Assembly: GCF_022385335.1 (NCBI RefSeq)
Contig: NZ_CP092431.1
Location: 6,138,001 to 6,202,000 of the forward strand
Direction: 5' to 3'
DNA from: Streptomyces deccanensis
GTDB lineage: Bacteria; Actinomycetota; Actinomycetes; Streptomycetales; Streptomycetaceae
DNA length: 64,000 nt
Shown here piece by piece: positions 8,926-17,694 of this stretch; position 1 is the stretch's first letter; each line of letters starts with the position of its first letter. Position numbers and translations under genes: made by a program. The notes beneath the pieces are model-generated. The model searched no databases. It saw only the letters and a program-made list of their open reading frames with translations, and was not told the origin of the DNA.

Positions 8926-10659
8926 ATGCGACCGCTCGATGTCGGCGAACCCACGGCGGTGGGGCCCTACCGGCTGCTCGGCCGGCTCGGGTCGGGCGGG
9001 ATGGGCCGCGTCTATCTGGGGCGCAGCGCGGGCGGCCGTACCGTCGCAGTCAAGGTGGTGCACCCGCACTTCGCCCTCGACGAGGAGTTCCGTGCCCGCT
9101 TCCGGCGCGAGGTCGACGCCGCCCGCCGCGTGGGCGGCGCCTGGACCGCCCCCGTGCTGGACGCGGACCCCGAGGCGTCGGTCCCCTGGGTGGCGACGGG
9201 CTACGCGGCCGGTCCGTCCCTGGCGGCGGCGGTGACGGACGGCGGCCCCCTGCCACCCCACTCCGTCCGGGTCCTGGGCGCGGGTCTGGCGGAAGCACTG
9301 GCGGCGGTGCACGCGCTGGACCTCGTCCACCGGGACGTGAAGCCGTCGAACGTCCTGCTCACGGTCGACGGCCCCCTCCTCATCGACTTCGGCATCGCCC
9401 GCGCCACGGACGGCACCGCCTCCCTGACCTCGACGGGCGTCTCGATCGGCTCCCCCGGCTACATGTCCCCCGAGCAGATCCTCGGCAAGGGCATCACCGG
9501 CGCGGCGGACGTCTTCTCCCTCGGCGCGGTCCTCGCGTACGCCGCGACCGGGCAGTCCCCGTTCCCCGGTGACTCCTCCGCCGCCCTCCTCTACAAGGTC
9601 GTCCACGAGGAGCCCCGGCTCGACGGCCTGGAGGGCGACCTGCGCGCCCTGGTGGAGGCCTGCCTGTCCAAGGACCCCTCCGCCCGCCCGGCCCCCGAGG
9701 AAATCGCCCACACCCTGGCCCCTCGTGGCGCGGCCCACCTGGTGACGGCGGGCTGGCTGCCGGGCCCCCTGGTGGAACAGGTCGGCCGCAGCGCGGTGCA
9801 CCTGCTGAACCTGGAGGCGGCGGAACACGTCCCGTCCGGGCCGGTGGGGTTCAGCAGCCCATCGGTGGGCGTGGAACCGTCGGCCCCCGCGGCCCCCTCC
9901 GGCGGCGCGGGGGCCGAAGTCCCGCCCACGAGCGGGGTGTTCGGCCCGCCTCCGGTGATGTCGCCGCACACACCGCCTCCGACGACACCACCCCCCGTGA
10001 CTCATGTGCCGGGGCAGCGGGCCGACTCCGCGCCGGCGGACGCGACCCCACCGCCGGGCAAGCTGTCGCTGAGCGTGGCGGCGGCGTCCACGACCACGGC
10101 GAACGGGCGGGGCCGACGGGTGAGTTGCTCGGTCGCCCTGGCGGTCGCGGGCGCGTTCGCGATGGTCGGCCTGGGCGTCGTGTTCGGACTGGGCATGCTG
10201 AACGGCGACGACAAGGGCGGCGGCGAGGCGGCCGGCAAGGCCCCGTCGGCGAGCAGCGCCCCGAGCGGCGAGAACCAGGACCCGGATCCGCAGGACGGGG
10301 CGGGCGACCTGCCCGAGAAGTACCTCGGCACCTGGGAGGGCGACGGCTACGCTCTCGACGGCAACCTCCCCGCCGGCACCTTCACCGTCACCCTCGAACA
10401 GGGCTCCGTGGGCGACCGGTTGGGCACGTTCCGCTCCGTCGACCTGCTGGGCGGGGCCTGCGACGACACGTTCGTCCTCAAGAAGGTCGCCGAGGACCAC
10501 ATCCTCGTCACGAGCATCGCCGACACGAAGAACAACCCGAAGACCTGCACCGGCAATACGCACGAGGTCACGCTGACCCCCGTAGGGGACGAACTCCGCT
10601 ACACCTCCGACAACGCGGCAGCGGGCGACCCGACGGCACGCCTGGCCAAGGTGAAGTAA
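8926..10659 (+). CDS. Membrane-anchored serine/threonine protein kinase
   Basis: A 577-residue Hanks-type kinase. Gly-rich loop 'LGSGGMGRVY' (about 21-30), invariant Lys43 in 'VAVKVV', catalytic 'HRDVKPSNVLL' (135-145), DFG at 154-156 and an APE-like 'SPGYMSPEQ' are all present. After the kinase domain (about 15-270) comes a long Pro/Ala/Gly-rich linker, one transmembrane helix (about residues 400-425), and a beta-rich extracellular domain of about 120 residues with two cysteines. ATG 8926 is preferred over GTG 8917 because GGAGG lies 8 nt upstream. The extracellular part is not PASTA and may be a sensor of unknown ligand. The gene lies between mqnA and the prepilin peptidase. Confidence 0.92.
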   Translation: MRPLDVGEPTAVGPYRLLGRLGSGGMGRVYLGRSAGGRTVAVKVVHPHFALDEEFRARFRREVDAARRVGGAWTAPVLDADPEASVPWVATGYAAGPSLAAAVTDGGPLPPHSVRVLGAGLAEALAAVHALDLVHRDVKPSNVLLTVDGPLLIDFGIARATDGTASLTSTGVSIGSPGYMSPEQILGKGITGAADVFSLGAVLAYAATGQSPFPGDSSAALLYKVVHEEPRLDGLEGDLRALVEACLSKDPSARPAPEEIAHTLAPRGAAHLVTAGWLPGPLVEQVGRSAVHLLNLEAAEHVPSGPVGFSSPSVGVEPSAPAAPSGGAGAEVPPTSGVFGPPPVMSPHTPPPTTPPPVTHVPGQRADSAPADATPPPGKLSLSVAAASTTTANGRGRRVSCSVALAVAGAFAMVGLGVVFGLGMLNGDDKGGGEAAGKAPSASSAPSGENQDPDPQDGAGDLPEKYLGTWEGDGYALDGNLPAGTFTVTLEQGSVGDRLGTFRSVDLLGGACDDTFVLKKVAEDHILVTSIADTKNNPKTCTGNTHEVTLTPVGDELRYTSDNAAAGDPTARLAKVK

Positions 10660-10698
10660 GGGCGCCGGTTGTTCGTGCGGGCCCGGTGGAGCTTCTCC

Positions 10699-10728
10699 GA
10701 AAAGCAAGGGGCGCAGCCCCTGCTTTTC
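10699..10728 (+). terminator. Terminator of the kinase gene
   Basis: A 13-bp stem with one bulged A: GAAAAGCA(A)GGGGC pairs with GCCCCTGCTTTTC, ending in a TTTTC run. It lies 40 bp after the kinase stop codon. Confidence 0.7.
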
Positions 10729-10760
10729 AGGGGCGCGGGGAACTGCGCGACCAGCCCCCA
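10729..10760 (+). repeat. Dispersed intergenic repeat, copy B
   Basis: The plus strand carries the core GGGGCGCGGGGAACTGCGCG followed by ACCAGCCCCCA, the same element as at 5468-5496 (reverse) and 54631-54665 (reverse). It is attached directly to the kinase terminator. Confidence 0.6.
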
Positions 10761-10780
10761 CCGGAGGGACGCTTGGGGGT

Positions 10781-10800
10781 CAAAGGGGCGCAGCCCCTTG
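10781..10800. terminator. GC-rich hairpin (possible second terminator)
   Basis: Near-perfect palindrome CAAAGGGGCGCAGCCCCTTG, of a type common in Streptomyces intergenic regions. It may act as a back-up terminator or stabilise mRNA ends; no T-tract follows. Confidence 0.4.
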
Positions 10801-10863
10801 AGGATGGGGCGGGTAGGGGCGGCGGGGGCGAGAGAACGCACCCCCACCTCATAGGCTGCCCCC

Positions 10864-11625
10864 GTGGCCCTAGACCCCTGGCTGACCGCACTCACCGTGA
10901 CCGCCGCCCTCTGGGGCGCAGCCACCGGCACCCTCCTCCCCCGCCCCGCCTACCGCTTCACGGTCGACGAGGACCACCCCTGGCAACACACGTGCCCCGC
11001 CGGCCACCCCCTCACCGGCCCGGCGAACGGCTGGCTGGGCCCCGCCCGCTGCACCCCCCGCTCCACCACGACCGCCTGCTCCTACGGCCCCCACACCCCC
11101 ACCGTCGCCACCACCACCGCCCTGATCTGCGCCACCCTCGCCCTGACCACCGGCACCCGCCCCGAACTCGCCGTCTGGCTCCTCCTCGCGCCCCTCGGCG
11201 TGCTCCTCACCCTCGTGGACCTCGGCGCCCAACGCCTCCCGGACCCCCTGACCCTCCCCTTCGCGGCCCTGGCCCTCACCCTCCTGGGCGCAGTCGCGTT
11301 CGTACCCGAGCACGCCGGCCAGTGGCGCACGGCGCTGTACGGCGCGCTCGCCCTCGGCGGCCTGTACTTCCTCTTCTTCCTCATCAGGCCCATGGCCCTC
11401 GGCTTCGGCGACGTGAAGCTGGCCCTCGGCCTCGGCGCCGTCCTCGGCTGGTACGGCTGGGGCGCGCTGTACCTCGGCACGTTCGCCGGCGCGCTCATCG
11501 GCAGCGCCTACACCGTGGTCGCGCTGGCCAGGCGCCGCGCCGTACGCCGACAACTGGTGGCCCTGGGCCCGTTCATGATCGCGGGCGCGTACGTCGGCCT
11601 CCTGCTGGAGGCGTACGCGGCCTGA
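10864..11625 (+). CDS. Prepilin peptidase (A24 family)
   Basis: A 253-residue polytopic membrane protein of the type 4 prepilin peptidase family (an aspartic protease). The two catalytic aspartates are visible: Asp119 in 'TLVDLGAQRLPDPL' and Asp183 in the signature 'GFGDVKLALGLG'. About seven hydrophobic segments are present. Three cysteines in the first 75 residues are a remnant of the family's N-terminal cysteine-rich loop. Such enzymes cleave the leader of type IV pilin-like or Tad/Flp proteins. No pilin or secretion gene is adjacent, so its substrate is encoded elsewhere. The GTG start has no SD, but a -10-like TAGGCT (10852-10857) ends 7 nt upstream, suggesting a leaderless mRNA. Confidence 0.9.
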   Translation: MALDPWLTALTVTAALWGAATGTLLPRPAYRFTVDEDHPWQHTCPAGHPLTGPANGWLGPARCTPRSTTTACSYGPHTPTVATTTALICATLALTTGTRPELAVWLLLAPLGVLLTLVDLGAQRLPDPLTLPFAALALTLLGAVAFVPEHAGQWRTALYGALALGGLYFLFFLIRPMALGFGDVKLALGLGAVLGWYGWGALYLGTFAGALIGSAYTVVALARRRAVRRQLVALGPFMIAGAYVGLLLEAYAA

Positions 11626-11648
11626 CACCGGGCCCCCGCCCGATGAAG

Positions 11649-11657
11649 TTATCCACA
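11649..11657 (+). other. DnaA-box-like site
   Basis: TTATCCACA, a perfect match to the bacterial DnaA box, lies in the gap before mqnC. It is a single copy and may be chance. Confidence 0.3.
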
Positions 11658-11696
11658 GGCGGACGGCCTGACGTCGGCCGATCCGAACCCCTGGCG

Positions 11697-11702
11697 TAGG
11701 CT
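11697..11702 (+). promoter_or_regulatory. Candidate -10 element of mqnC
   Basis: TAGGCT, a good vegetative -10 for Streptomyces, lies about 40 bp upstream of the mqnC GTG. No clear -35 is seen at 17-18 bp. Confidence 0.35.
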
Positions 11703-11741
11703 GGCACGGTCCGTTCAACCCTTACGAAAGGGACGCTCCCG

Positions 11742-12941
11742 GTGACCGAGAAGGCCGATCTCCAGTCCGTTCTCGACCGTGCCGCCGAGGGCGGGAGAAT
11801 CACGCCGGAGGAGGCGCTCGACCTCTACCGCGACGCCCCGCTGCACGCGCTCGGCGTCGCCGCCGACGCCGTACGCAAGCGCCGGTACGCGGGTACGGAG
11901 CACATCGCGACGTACATCATCGAGCGGAACATCAACTACACCAACGTCTGCGTCACGGCGTGCAAGTTCTGCGCGTTCTACGCCCCGCCGACGGCCAAGG
12001 ACAAGGGCTGGACGCGCGATCTCGACGACATCCTGCGCCGCTGCGCGGAGACCGTCGAGCTGGGCGGCACGCAGATCATGTTCCAGGGCGGGCACCACCC
12101 GGACTACGGGGTGGAGTACTACGAGACGCACTTCGCCGCGATCAAGAAGGCCTTCCCGCAGCTGGTCATCCACTCGCTCGGCGCGTCCGAGGTGGAGCAC
12201 ATGGCCCGGATCTCCAAGGTGAGCGTCGAGGAGGCCATCCAGCGCATCCACGCCGCCGGTCTCGACTCCTTCGCCGGCGCCGGCGCCGAGCTGCTCCCGG
12301 CCCGCCCCCGCAAGGCCATCGCGCCGCTCAAGGAGTCCGGCGAGCGCTGGCTGGAGATCATGGAGACCGCGCACAACCTGGGCGTGGAGTCCACGTCCAC
12401 GATGCTCATGGGCACCGGCGAGACCAACGCCGAGCGCATCGAGCACCTGCGGATGATCCGTGACGTACAGGACCGGACGGGCGGCTTCCGGGCCTTCATC
12501 CCGTATCTCTACCAGCCGATGAACAACCACCTGAAGGGCCGCACCCAGGCCACGATCTTCGAGTACCTGCGGATGATCGCGATCTCCCGGCTCTTCATGG
12601 ACAACATCGCCCACATCCAGGGCTCCTGGCTCACCACCGGCCAGGACGCGGGCCAGCTCACGCTGCACTACGGCGCGGACGACCTCGGCTCGATCATGCT
12701 GGAGGAGAACGTCGTCTCGGCGGCCGGCGCCAAGCACCGTTCCAACCTCCAGGAAATGATCGACATGATCCGCACGGCGGGACGGGTCCCGGCCCAGCGG
12801 ACCACGACCTACGAACACCTGGTGGTCCACGACGACCCGGCGAACGACCCCGTCGACAAGCGCGTCATGTCCCACATCTCGTCCACGGCCATCGAGGGCG
12901 GCACGGCCCACCCCGAACTGAAGCTGCTGAACGCCAACTAG
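11742..12941 (+). CDS. mqnC: Cyclic dehypoxanthinyl futalosine synthase MqnC (radical SAM)
   Basis: A 399-residue radical SAM enzyme. The CxxxCxxC motif binding the 4Fe-4S cluster is at Cys70, Cys74 and Cys77 ('NVCVTACKFCAFY'), followed by 'ELGGTQIMFQGGHHPDYGVEYY' and 'GASEVEHMARIS', typical of MqnC. It cyclises dehypoxanthinyl futalosine to the spiro intermediate in the futalosine route to menaquinone. The GTG start has an AAAGGGA SD about 10 nt upstream. The next gene begins 7 nt after the stop, so the two are likely co-transcribed. Length and motifs fit the family closely. Confidence 0.96.
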   Translation: MTEKADLQSVLDRAAEGGRITPEEALDLYRDAPLHALGVAADAVRKRRYAGTEHIATYIIERNINYTNVCVTACKFCAFYAPPTAKDKGWTRDLDDILRRCAETVELGGTQIMFQGGHHPDYGVEYYETHFAAIKKAFPQLVIHSLGASEVEHMARISKVSVEEAIQRIHAAGLDSFAGAGAELLPARPRKAIAPLKESGERWLEIMETAHNLGVESTSTMLMGTGETNAERIEHLRMIRDVQDRTGGFRAFIPYLYQPMNNHLKGRTQATIFEYLRMIAISRLFMDNIAHIQGSWLTTGQDAGQLTLHYGADDLGSIMLEENVVSAAGAKHRSNLQEMIDMIRTAGRVPAQRTTTYEHLVVHDDPANDPVDKRVMSHISSTAIEGGTAHPELKLLNAN

Positions 12942-12948
12942 GGCCCAC

Positions 12949-13398
12949 GTGCTGACGATCCACGCCGCCGACGAGGTACGGCGCACCTGGGACGACCCGG
13001 AACCGATCAAGGACGGCGCGGTCGTGGTGGACGGCACCCGGGTCGTCGCCATGGGCACGCTGGCCGAGGTCCAGCAGCGGTTCCCCGGGGCCCGGGTGCG
13101 GCACTGGCCCGGCGTCCTGGGACCCGGCCGAGTGCACGACGGCCCCCTCCCGGACGCCCCGTCACCCCGCGAACGCATCCACGCGGTACTGAAGTCGGGG
13201 GCGGTCGCGGTGCTGGCGCGGTACGCCGACACCGCCGAACTTCGCGCCGCCGCCCAGCGGAACGACGTGGTCGTGTTGCCCGAGTCCCGCCCCACGGCAC
13301 TCGCCGACGCAAACCGAGCCGACCTCACCGTCGTCGATCACGCCGGGGCTTGCATGGCCACAGTGTGCGCCGGGCGCCTGGTGCACCGCCGCCGGTGA
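12949..13398 (+). CDS. Orphan imidazolonepropionase-like composite domain protein
   Basis: A 149-residue protein resembling only the small beta-sandwich (composite) part of amidohydrolases: 'MLTIHAADEVRRTWDDPEPIKDGAVVVDGTRVVAMGTLAEVQQRFPGARV' at the N-terminus, and near the C-terminus 'ALADANRADLTVVDHAG...VCAGRLVH', as in the strands that normally flank the TIM barrel. The catalytic barrel and its HxH metal ligands are absent; a short helical insert (about 70-105) takes its place. It follows mqnC by 7 nt. Aminodeoxyfutalosine deaminases of the futalosine route are full-length amidohydrolases, so this may be a relic or a repurposed binding domain linked to the pathway. No catalytic role can be assigned. 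Confidence 0.65.
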   Translation: MLTIHAADEVRRTWDDPEPIKDGAVVVDGTRVVAMGTLAEVQQRFPGARVRHWPGVLGPGRVHDGPLPDAPSPRERIHAVLKSGAVAVLARYADTAELRAAAQRNDVVVLPESRPTALADANRADLTVVDHAGACMATVCAGRLVHRRR

Positions 13399-13402
13399 TT
13401 CA

Positions 13403-13456
13403 GGGGCGCGGGGCTGTATCGATATGCGGCTCCGCCGCGCGGGCGCGATCAACCAC
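13403..13456 (+). repeat. Dispersed intergenic repeat, variant copy C
   Basis: This begins with the shared GGGGCGCGGGGCTG and continues through TATCGATATGCGGC and a TGCGGCTCCGCCGCG hairpin. It is a variant of the repeat at 10729-10760 and sits between two convergent genes, so it may also terminate transcription. Confidence 0.5.
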
Positions 13457-13495
13457 GAACGACCGGCAGCCCGCATACGGCAGAAGCCCCCGAGC

Positions 13496-14509
13496 TCATC
13501 CCGTAAACGCCTCCCCGAACGCCCCGTCCTCCTGATCGACGCCACTGCAGTCGACCAATTCGTCACTCGCCCCCTCTCCACACTCCCGATCCCGGAACGT
13601 CGCCCACATGGACACCCACGCCACCCCCTTCCCTTCCGCGAACTCCCGCACCTGCGCCGCGTCCTCCAACGTGAACGTCTCGTTGTCGACGTCGTTGACG
13701 CCCAGCATCGAGGTCAGCGCCAACGCCCCCCACGCCGTCGACTCGCTCGTACCGAAGACGTCCATCAGCTGCTCGTGCGTCGCCTCGGCCGCCCGTTCCG
13801 CGTAGTCGCCCATGTCGCCGTCGTACGAACTGGCGTAGTTCATCGTCATGATGTTGACCGTGCTGACCTGGACCCCGTGGTGGTTGGCCGAGTCGAGGAG
13901 GGCCACGCCGTCGTCGTCGATGCCGGACGGCATGACGGGGAGGGTGAAGGAGACGGAGAGGTCGGGGCGGTCCTTCTGGAGGAGGGCTATCGCCTCGGAG
14001 CGCAGGTCGACGGAGTCGGAGTCCTGGAGCGCGTCGCCCTCGACGTCGAAGTCCGCCGCGGTCGAGCCGGCCGCGTCGAGCGCCGCGCCGTACGCCTCGG
14101 CCAGCTCGGACGCGCTGTCGCAGGCCCGGGCCAGCTCCGTGCCCGAGGCGCCGCCGAAGGAGACCCGCACCGACGCCCCCGTGTCGGTGAGCGCCGAGAC
14201 GCGGGACTTCACCGCCGCGTCGTCGATCGCGTCCGTGCCGTTCCACGCGGGCGTGCACGCGTCGCCGTCGCCCTCGGCGATCACGAACGCCAGGTTGTAC
14301 GCGGCGGCCGACCCGGCGGCGTCCAGCTCGGAGGCCTCGGTGGCGTTCACGTACGGCGCGTAGGTCGTGGTCGTGGTCGTGGACGTGGGGGACGCCGTGG
14401 CCGCCTTCGTCGGCGACTGGTCCGTGTCCGTGGTGCAGCCCGCGCAGGCCAGGGCCGCCAGACACAGCAGTCCGACAGCCGGTTTCAGGGAATTCCTCAC
14501 GGTGCTCAT
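13496..14509 (-). CDS. GH18-like (chitinase-fold) lipoprotein
   Basis: A 337-residue secreted protein. The N-terminus has a signal with a Cys-containing end ('LAALACAGC', Cys25), probably lipid-anchored although the lipobox is imperfect, then a Ser/Thr-rich linker. The rest looks like a GH18 TIM barrel: 'VRVSFGG' (the SxGG strand), the active-site DxDxE as 'DFDVE' (Asp153, Asp155, Glu157), and 'VNIMTMNYA' (the MxxDY-type strand). GH18 enzymes cleave chitin or related glycans using the Glu. ATG 14509 is the first start before the signal peptide; no good SD is visible. It is divergent from menG across 115 bp. Confidence 0.8.
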   Translation of the reverse strand: MSTVRNSLKPAVGLLCLAALACAGCTTDTDQSPTKAATASPTSTTTTTTYAPYVNATEASELDAAGSAAAYNLAFVIAEGDGDACTPAWNGTDAIDDAAVKSRVSALTDTGASVRVSFGGASGTELARACDSASELAEAYGAALDAAGSTAADFDVEGDALQDSDSVDLRSEAIALLQKDRPDLSVSFTLPVMPSGIDDDGVALLDSANHHGVQVSTVNIMTMNYASSYDGDMGDYAERAAEATHEQLMDVFGTSESTAWGALALTSMLGVNDVDNETFTLEDAAQVREFAEGKGVAWVSMWATFRDRECGEGASDELVDCSGVDQEDGAFGEAFTG

Positions 14510-14624
14510 GAGGGCAATGAAGCACAGGTGCCTGCGCAAATGTCCGGGGAATGCGATCCGAGTCCGCCAACGCCACGGGCCGGGCGCCTCATCGGCGTCC
14601 GGCCCGTACTGCCACAATGGGCCC

Positions 14625-15323
14625 GTGACCCGCGCATCCCTGGACAAGCAGCCGCACGAAGTCGCCTCGATGTTCGACCGAGTGGCGAAACGGTACGACC
14701 TGACCAACGACGTGCTGTCCCTCGGACAGGACCGGCGCTGGCGCAAGGAGGTCGCGCGGGCGGTCGACGCCCGCCCCGCGCAGAAGGTCCTGGATCTCGC
14801 CGCCGGCACGGGCACGTCCTCGCTGCCCTTCGCGCGGACCGGGGCGTACGTCGTGCCGTGCGACTTCTCCCTCGGGATGCTCCGGGTCGGCAAGGAGCGT
14901 CTCTCCTGGCTGCCGTTCACCGCGGGTGACGCCACGAGGCTGCCGTTCAAGGACGACACCTTCGACGCGGTCACCATCTCCTTCGGCCTGCGCAACGTGC
15001 AGGACACCGACGCCGCGCTGCGCGAGCTGTACCGGGTGACGAAGCCCGGCGGCCGGGTCGTGATCTGCGAGTTCTCCCACCCGACGTGGACGCCGTTCCG
15101 GACCGTCTACACCGAGTACCTGATGCGCGCGCTGCCGCCGGCCGCCCGCGCGGTGTCGTCCAACCCCGACGCGTACGTCTACCTCGCCGAGTCCATCCGC
15201 GCCTGGCCCGACCAGGCGGGCCTCGCCGAGCGCCTCCGCAAGGCCGGCTGGGACAGGGTCGCGTGGCGGAACCTCTCCGGCGGGATCGTCGCGTTGCACC
15301 GGGGGTTCAAGGCCCAGGCGTAG
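14625..15323 (+). CDS. menG: Demethylmenaquinone methyltransferase (MenG/UbiE)
   Basis: A 232-residue class I SAM methyltransferase of the UbiE/MenG family. Motif I '[15 protein letters not shown]', post I '[15 protein letters not shown]', and the family-specific '[36 protein letters not shown]' are clear, as is '[18 protein letters not shown]'. It methylates demethylmenaquinone to menaquinone, the last step common to both menaquinone routes. The GTG start lacks an SD; a -10-like CACAAT (14613-14618) ends 7 nt upstream, so the message may be leaderless. A longer in-frame reading upstream has no coding support. It fits functionally with mqnA and mqnC upstream. Confidence 0.94.
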   Translation: MTRASLDKQPHEVASMFDRVAKRYDLTNDVLSLGQDRRWRKEVARAVDARPAQKVLDLAAGTGTSSLPFARTGAYVVPCDFSLGMLRVGKERLSWLPFTAGDATRLPFKDDTFDAVTISFGLRNVQDTDAALRELYRVTKPGGRVVICEFSHPTWTPFRTVYTEYLMRALPPAARAVSSNPDAYVYLAESIRAWPDQAGLAERLRKAGWDRVAWRNLSGGIVALHRGFKAQA

Positions 15324-15334
15324 GGGCCCTGGCG

Positions 15335-15369
15335 GGGTGAAGTCCGGCCGCAGAGGCCGGAGTTCACCC
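15335..15369 (+). terminator. Terminator of menG
   Basis: A 15-bp inverted repeat with one mismatch: GGGTGAAGTCCGGCC (15335-15349) against GGCCGGAGTTCACCC (15355-15369), loop GCAGA. It begins 11 bp after the stop codon. Confidence 0.75.
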
Positions 15370-15395
15370 GTACGAGGGATGCCCGTCGGGGAATC

Positions 15396-15419
15396 CTGTT
15401 GACGGGAACCGGTCAACAG
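15396..15419. promoter_or_regulatory. Perfect 8-bp palindrome, possible operator
   Basis: CTGTTGAC-N8-GTCAACAG is perfectly symmetric. It lies about 60-80 bp upstream of the zinc-ribbon membrane protein gene and downstream of the menG terminator, which favours an operator over a terminator. Confidence 0.45.
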
Positions 15420-15477
15420 AAACTACCGTCCGTTGATACACCGGCACGCACCGGTGATGTCCGACGACGGGGGTTCC

Positions 15478-17316
15478 ATGACGTCCTACTGCCCGCACTG
15501 CGGGACACCAGGCCCTGACGGGGCGCGCTTCTGCATGACGTGCGGACGGGAACGCCTGCCGGTCCCCCCGACGGTGCCGCCCGGGGCACCCCCAGCGGCG
15601 CCTCCCGGAACGCCCCCGACAGCCCCACTGGTCCCGGCCACCTCGGCGCCCCTGACACCACCACCGTCGGCGCCACCGGGCGCGCCCCCCGTCGGCCCGC
15701 CGCCACCACCTCCCCCGTACGCCCCCGTCCCCGCCCGCCCGTCGCCCGTCGGCGCCTTCTTCGGGCGGGCTCTCCGCGGCGACTGGGGCGGCTCCGCGGT
15801 GGCCGCGCTCTGGCCGGTCGGGCTGCTCCTCGCCGCCGCGCTCGCGCTGGCCATCCCCTCGTACGGCCAGGGCACCGGGGGCGAGGACGACTTCGTCGGC
15901 TTCGGCGACCGGCTGGGCCTCGCGCTCGCCGGGCTCCTCCAGGGCCTCGGCGGCGGCTTCGAGATCTCCGAGAGCGGGGGCGGCGACTTCTCGGGCGACT
16001 ACCGGTCCGCCGAGGCCGCCCTCACCCTGACCTTCGTCCCGCTCACGGTGACCGTCCTGTTCATCGGGGCGCTGTTCCTCGCCGTACGGCAACTCCGCAC
16101 CCGGCTGGTGACCCGCGCCGCGTACGCCGGTGCGGGAACACCCGGGGCGGGGTACGGCGGCGGCCGTACCGCCGGGCTCGAAGCGGCCGTGCGGGTCACA
16201 CTGCTGGTGACGGCCGCCGTCCTGCTGCTGGGGCTGTTCGCGCAGCCGGAGGTCGCGCGGGTGGAGGCCTCGACGTCCCCCTGGCGCGCGGCGCTGGGCG
16301 CGCTGCTGCTCACCGCCGCCGTCTCGGTCGGCGTGCTGCAACGCGACGACCTGGCCGCCTGGCTCACCGTCCGCCCGGGGCCCCGGATCCTGTTCCGGGC
16401 GACCGGAACGGCCGTACGGGCCATGGCGATCGTGCTCGCCCTCTGCTCCCTCGTCACCTTCGTCGTCCTCGCGGCGAACGACGAGTGGCAGGCCGACTGG
16501 GAGGAGGACCTCAACCCGCTCCTCCCCGTGCTGCTCGTCCTCCCCAACCTCGCCGTCCATCTCCTCGGCCTCTCCTGGGGCGCGTCGGTCCAGGGCGAGG
16601 CGGGCCGCACCCGGTACGGGGACGGGGACGACACGTCGTACGACTCCTCCGGCGACTACGGGCTCGTGGAGTCCGCCCCGTACGGCGACTACGAGCGCGA
16701 GTCGTTCGGGCTCTCCGAACTGGGCGACGCCGTCAACTCCTGGGCGGTCGTGGGCGCGTTGACGCTCGGCGTGGCCTGCGCCCTGGTCCTCGGGGTCCTC
16801 GCGGCCCGCCGTTCCTCGGGCCGTGGTGAGCAACTCCTCGCCGCGGGCGTCTTCTTCGGGCTCTTCCTCCTCCTCGCCGGCGTCAGCGGCTTCGGCATGG
16901 AGACGTCCGGCTCGGCGACGGCCGAACTCAGCACCGAGTTCGCGGTCGCGGGCCAGGTGGACGTGGGCCTCGACCTCGCCGAGGCGCTGCTCTTCGGCCT
17001 CCTCTGGATCTTCGTCGCGGCCTTCCTCGCGCCCTATCTGGTGCAGATGACGGGAGGGCGTACGGCGGTGATCGCACCCCCGGTCCCGGCGATGCCGAGC
17101 AGCGGCCCGGCGGCGGCCCACGGGGCCCCGGGGTATCCCTCCGCCCCGGCACCGGCCCCCTATGAGCCTCCGCTCGTGGAGCTGGGCCACCACCACCTGC
17201 CGCCCGCCGAACCGCCCAAGTCCCGCAACAGCACGCTGATCTGGACCCTCACCATCGCGGCGGCCTTCGTGATCGGCGGGGGAGGGGCGGCGGCGATCAT
17301 GCTCTGGCAGAAGTAG
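15478..17316 (+). CDS. Zinc-ribbon polytopic membrane protein
   Basis: A protein of about 612 residues. It starts with a zinc ribbon, CxxC-x10-CxxC (Cys5, Cys8, Cys19, Cys22), followed by a Pro-rich linker to about residue 95. The remainder is a large membrane domain with roughly ten hydrophobic segments in two halves, separated by an acidic Asp/Tyr/Ser-rich loop (about 380-410), and a last TM helix just before the C-terminus. No catalytic motif was recognised. Streptomyces genomes carry similar zinc-ribbon membrane proteins of unknown role. ATG 15478 is chosen because it opens directly on the zinc ribbon; ATG 15457 would add seven residues. It is convergent with the PASTA gene. Confidence 0.75.
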   Translation: MTSYCPHCGTPGPDGARFCMTCGRERLPVPPTVPPGAPPAAPPGTPPTAPLVPATSAPLTPPPSAPPGAPPVGPPPPPPPYAPVPARPSPVGAFFGRALRGDWGGSAVAALWPVGLLLAAALALAIPSYGQGTGGEDDFVGFGDRLGLALAGLLQGLGGGFEISESGGGDFSGDYRSAEAALTLTFVPLTVTVLFIGALFLAVRQLRTRLVTRAAYAGAGTPGAGYGGGRTAGLEAAVRVTLLVTAAVLLLGLFAQPEVARVEASTSPWRAALGALLLTAAVSVGVLQRDDLAAWLTVRPGPRILFRATGTAVRAMAIVLALCSLVTFVVLAANDEWQADWEEDLNPLLPVLLVLPNLAVHLLGLSWGASVQGEAGRTRYGDGDDTSYDSSGDYGLVESAPYGDYERESFGLSELGDAVNSWAVVGALTLGVACALVLGVLAARRSSGRGEQLLAAGVFFGLFLLLAGVSGFGMETSGSATAELSTEFAVAGQVDVGLDLAEALLFGLLWIFVAAFLAPYLVQMTGGRTAVIAPPVPAMPSSGPAAAHGAPGYPSAPAPAPYEPPLVELGHHHLPPAEPPKSRNSTLIWTLTIAAAFVIGGGGAAAIMLWQK

Positions 17317-17370
17317 GAGGCGGGATGGGCGATGGTCCGCCCCAGGGCACGTGCGGGGCCGCCCCTCCGC

Positions 17371-17694
17371 CTAGCGGAGCACCGCGAACGGGTCCCCCGG
17401 CTCGTCCAGCGCCCTGCGCAGCCCCGGGGGCGGTCCACCGTGCCGCGGCTCCCGCACGCCCCCACCCTCGTCCCCCAACTCGAACCACACGGTCACGGCG
17501 GCCCCGCGCGGCACCTCCACCCCCGGTGGCGGGTACTGCCGTACGACGTAGTCCACGACCGTGCGTGCGAAGTCGGGCCGGTCGGGCGCGACGAGGAGCA
17601 CCCCGCCCGCCTCGGCCCTCTCGCGCGCGTCCACGGCCATCAGCCCGACGAACCGTGGCACACGCACTTCGGATGACTTGGGTGTTATGCGCAC
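17371..17694 (-). CDS. PASTA domain protein, soluble
   Basis: A 107-residue protein with one PASTA domain: 'VRVPRFVGLMAVDARERAEAGGVLLV' followed by 'DYVVRQYPPPGVEVPRGAAVTVWFE', the usual 'V-P-x-V-G ... A ... G ... Q-x-P-x-x-G' pattern. PASTA domains bind peptidoglycan muropeptides when extracellular, but here there is no signal peptide or TM helix, so it is predicted cytoplasmic. The C-terminus is Gly/Pro/Arg-rich. It lies downstream of the GNAT gene on the same strand with a 167-bp gap and is convergent with the zinc-ribbon protein. Its role is unknown. Confidence 0.75.
   Translation of the reverse strand: MRITPKSSEVRVPRFVGLMAVDARERAEAGGVLLVAPDRPDFARTVVDYVVRQYPPPGVEVPRGAAVTVWFELGDEGGGVREPRHGGPPPGLRRALDEPGDPFAVLR

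Noticed and set aside
8884..10761. 625-codon minus-strand frame opposite the kinase
   Set aside because: The kinase has full catalytic motifs on the plus strand; the antisense frame has none.
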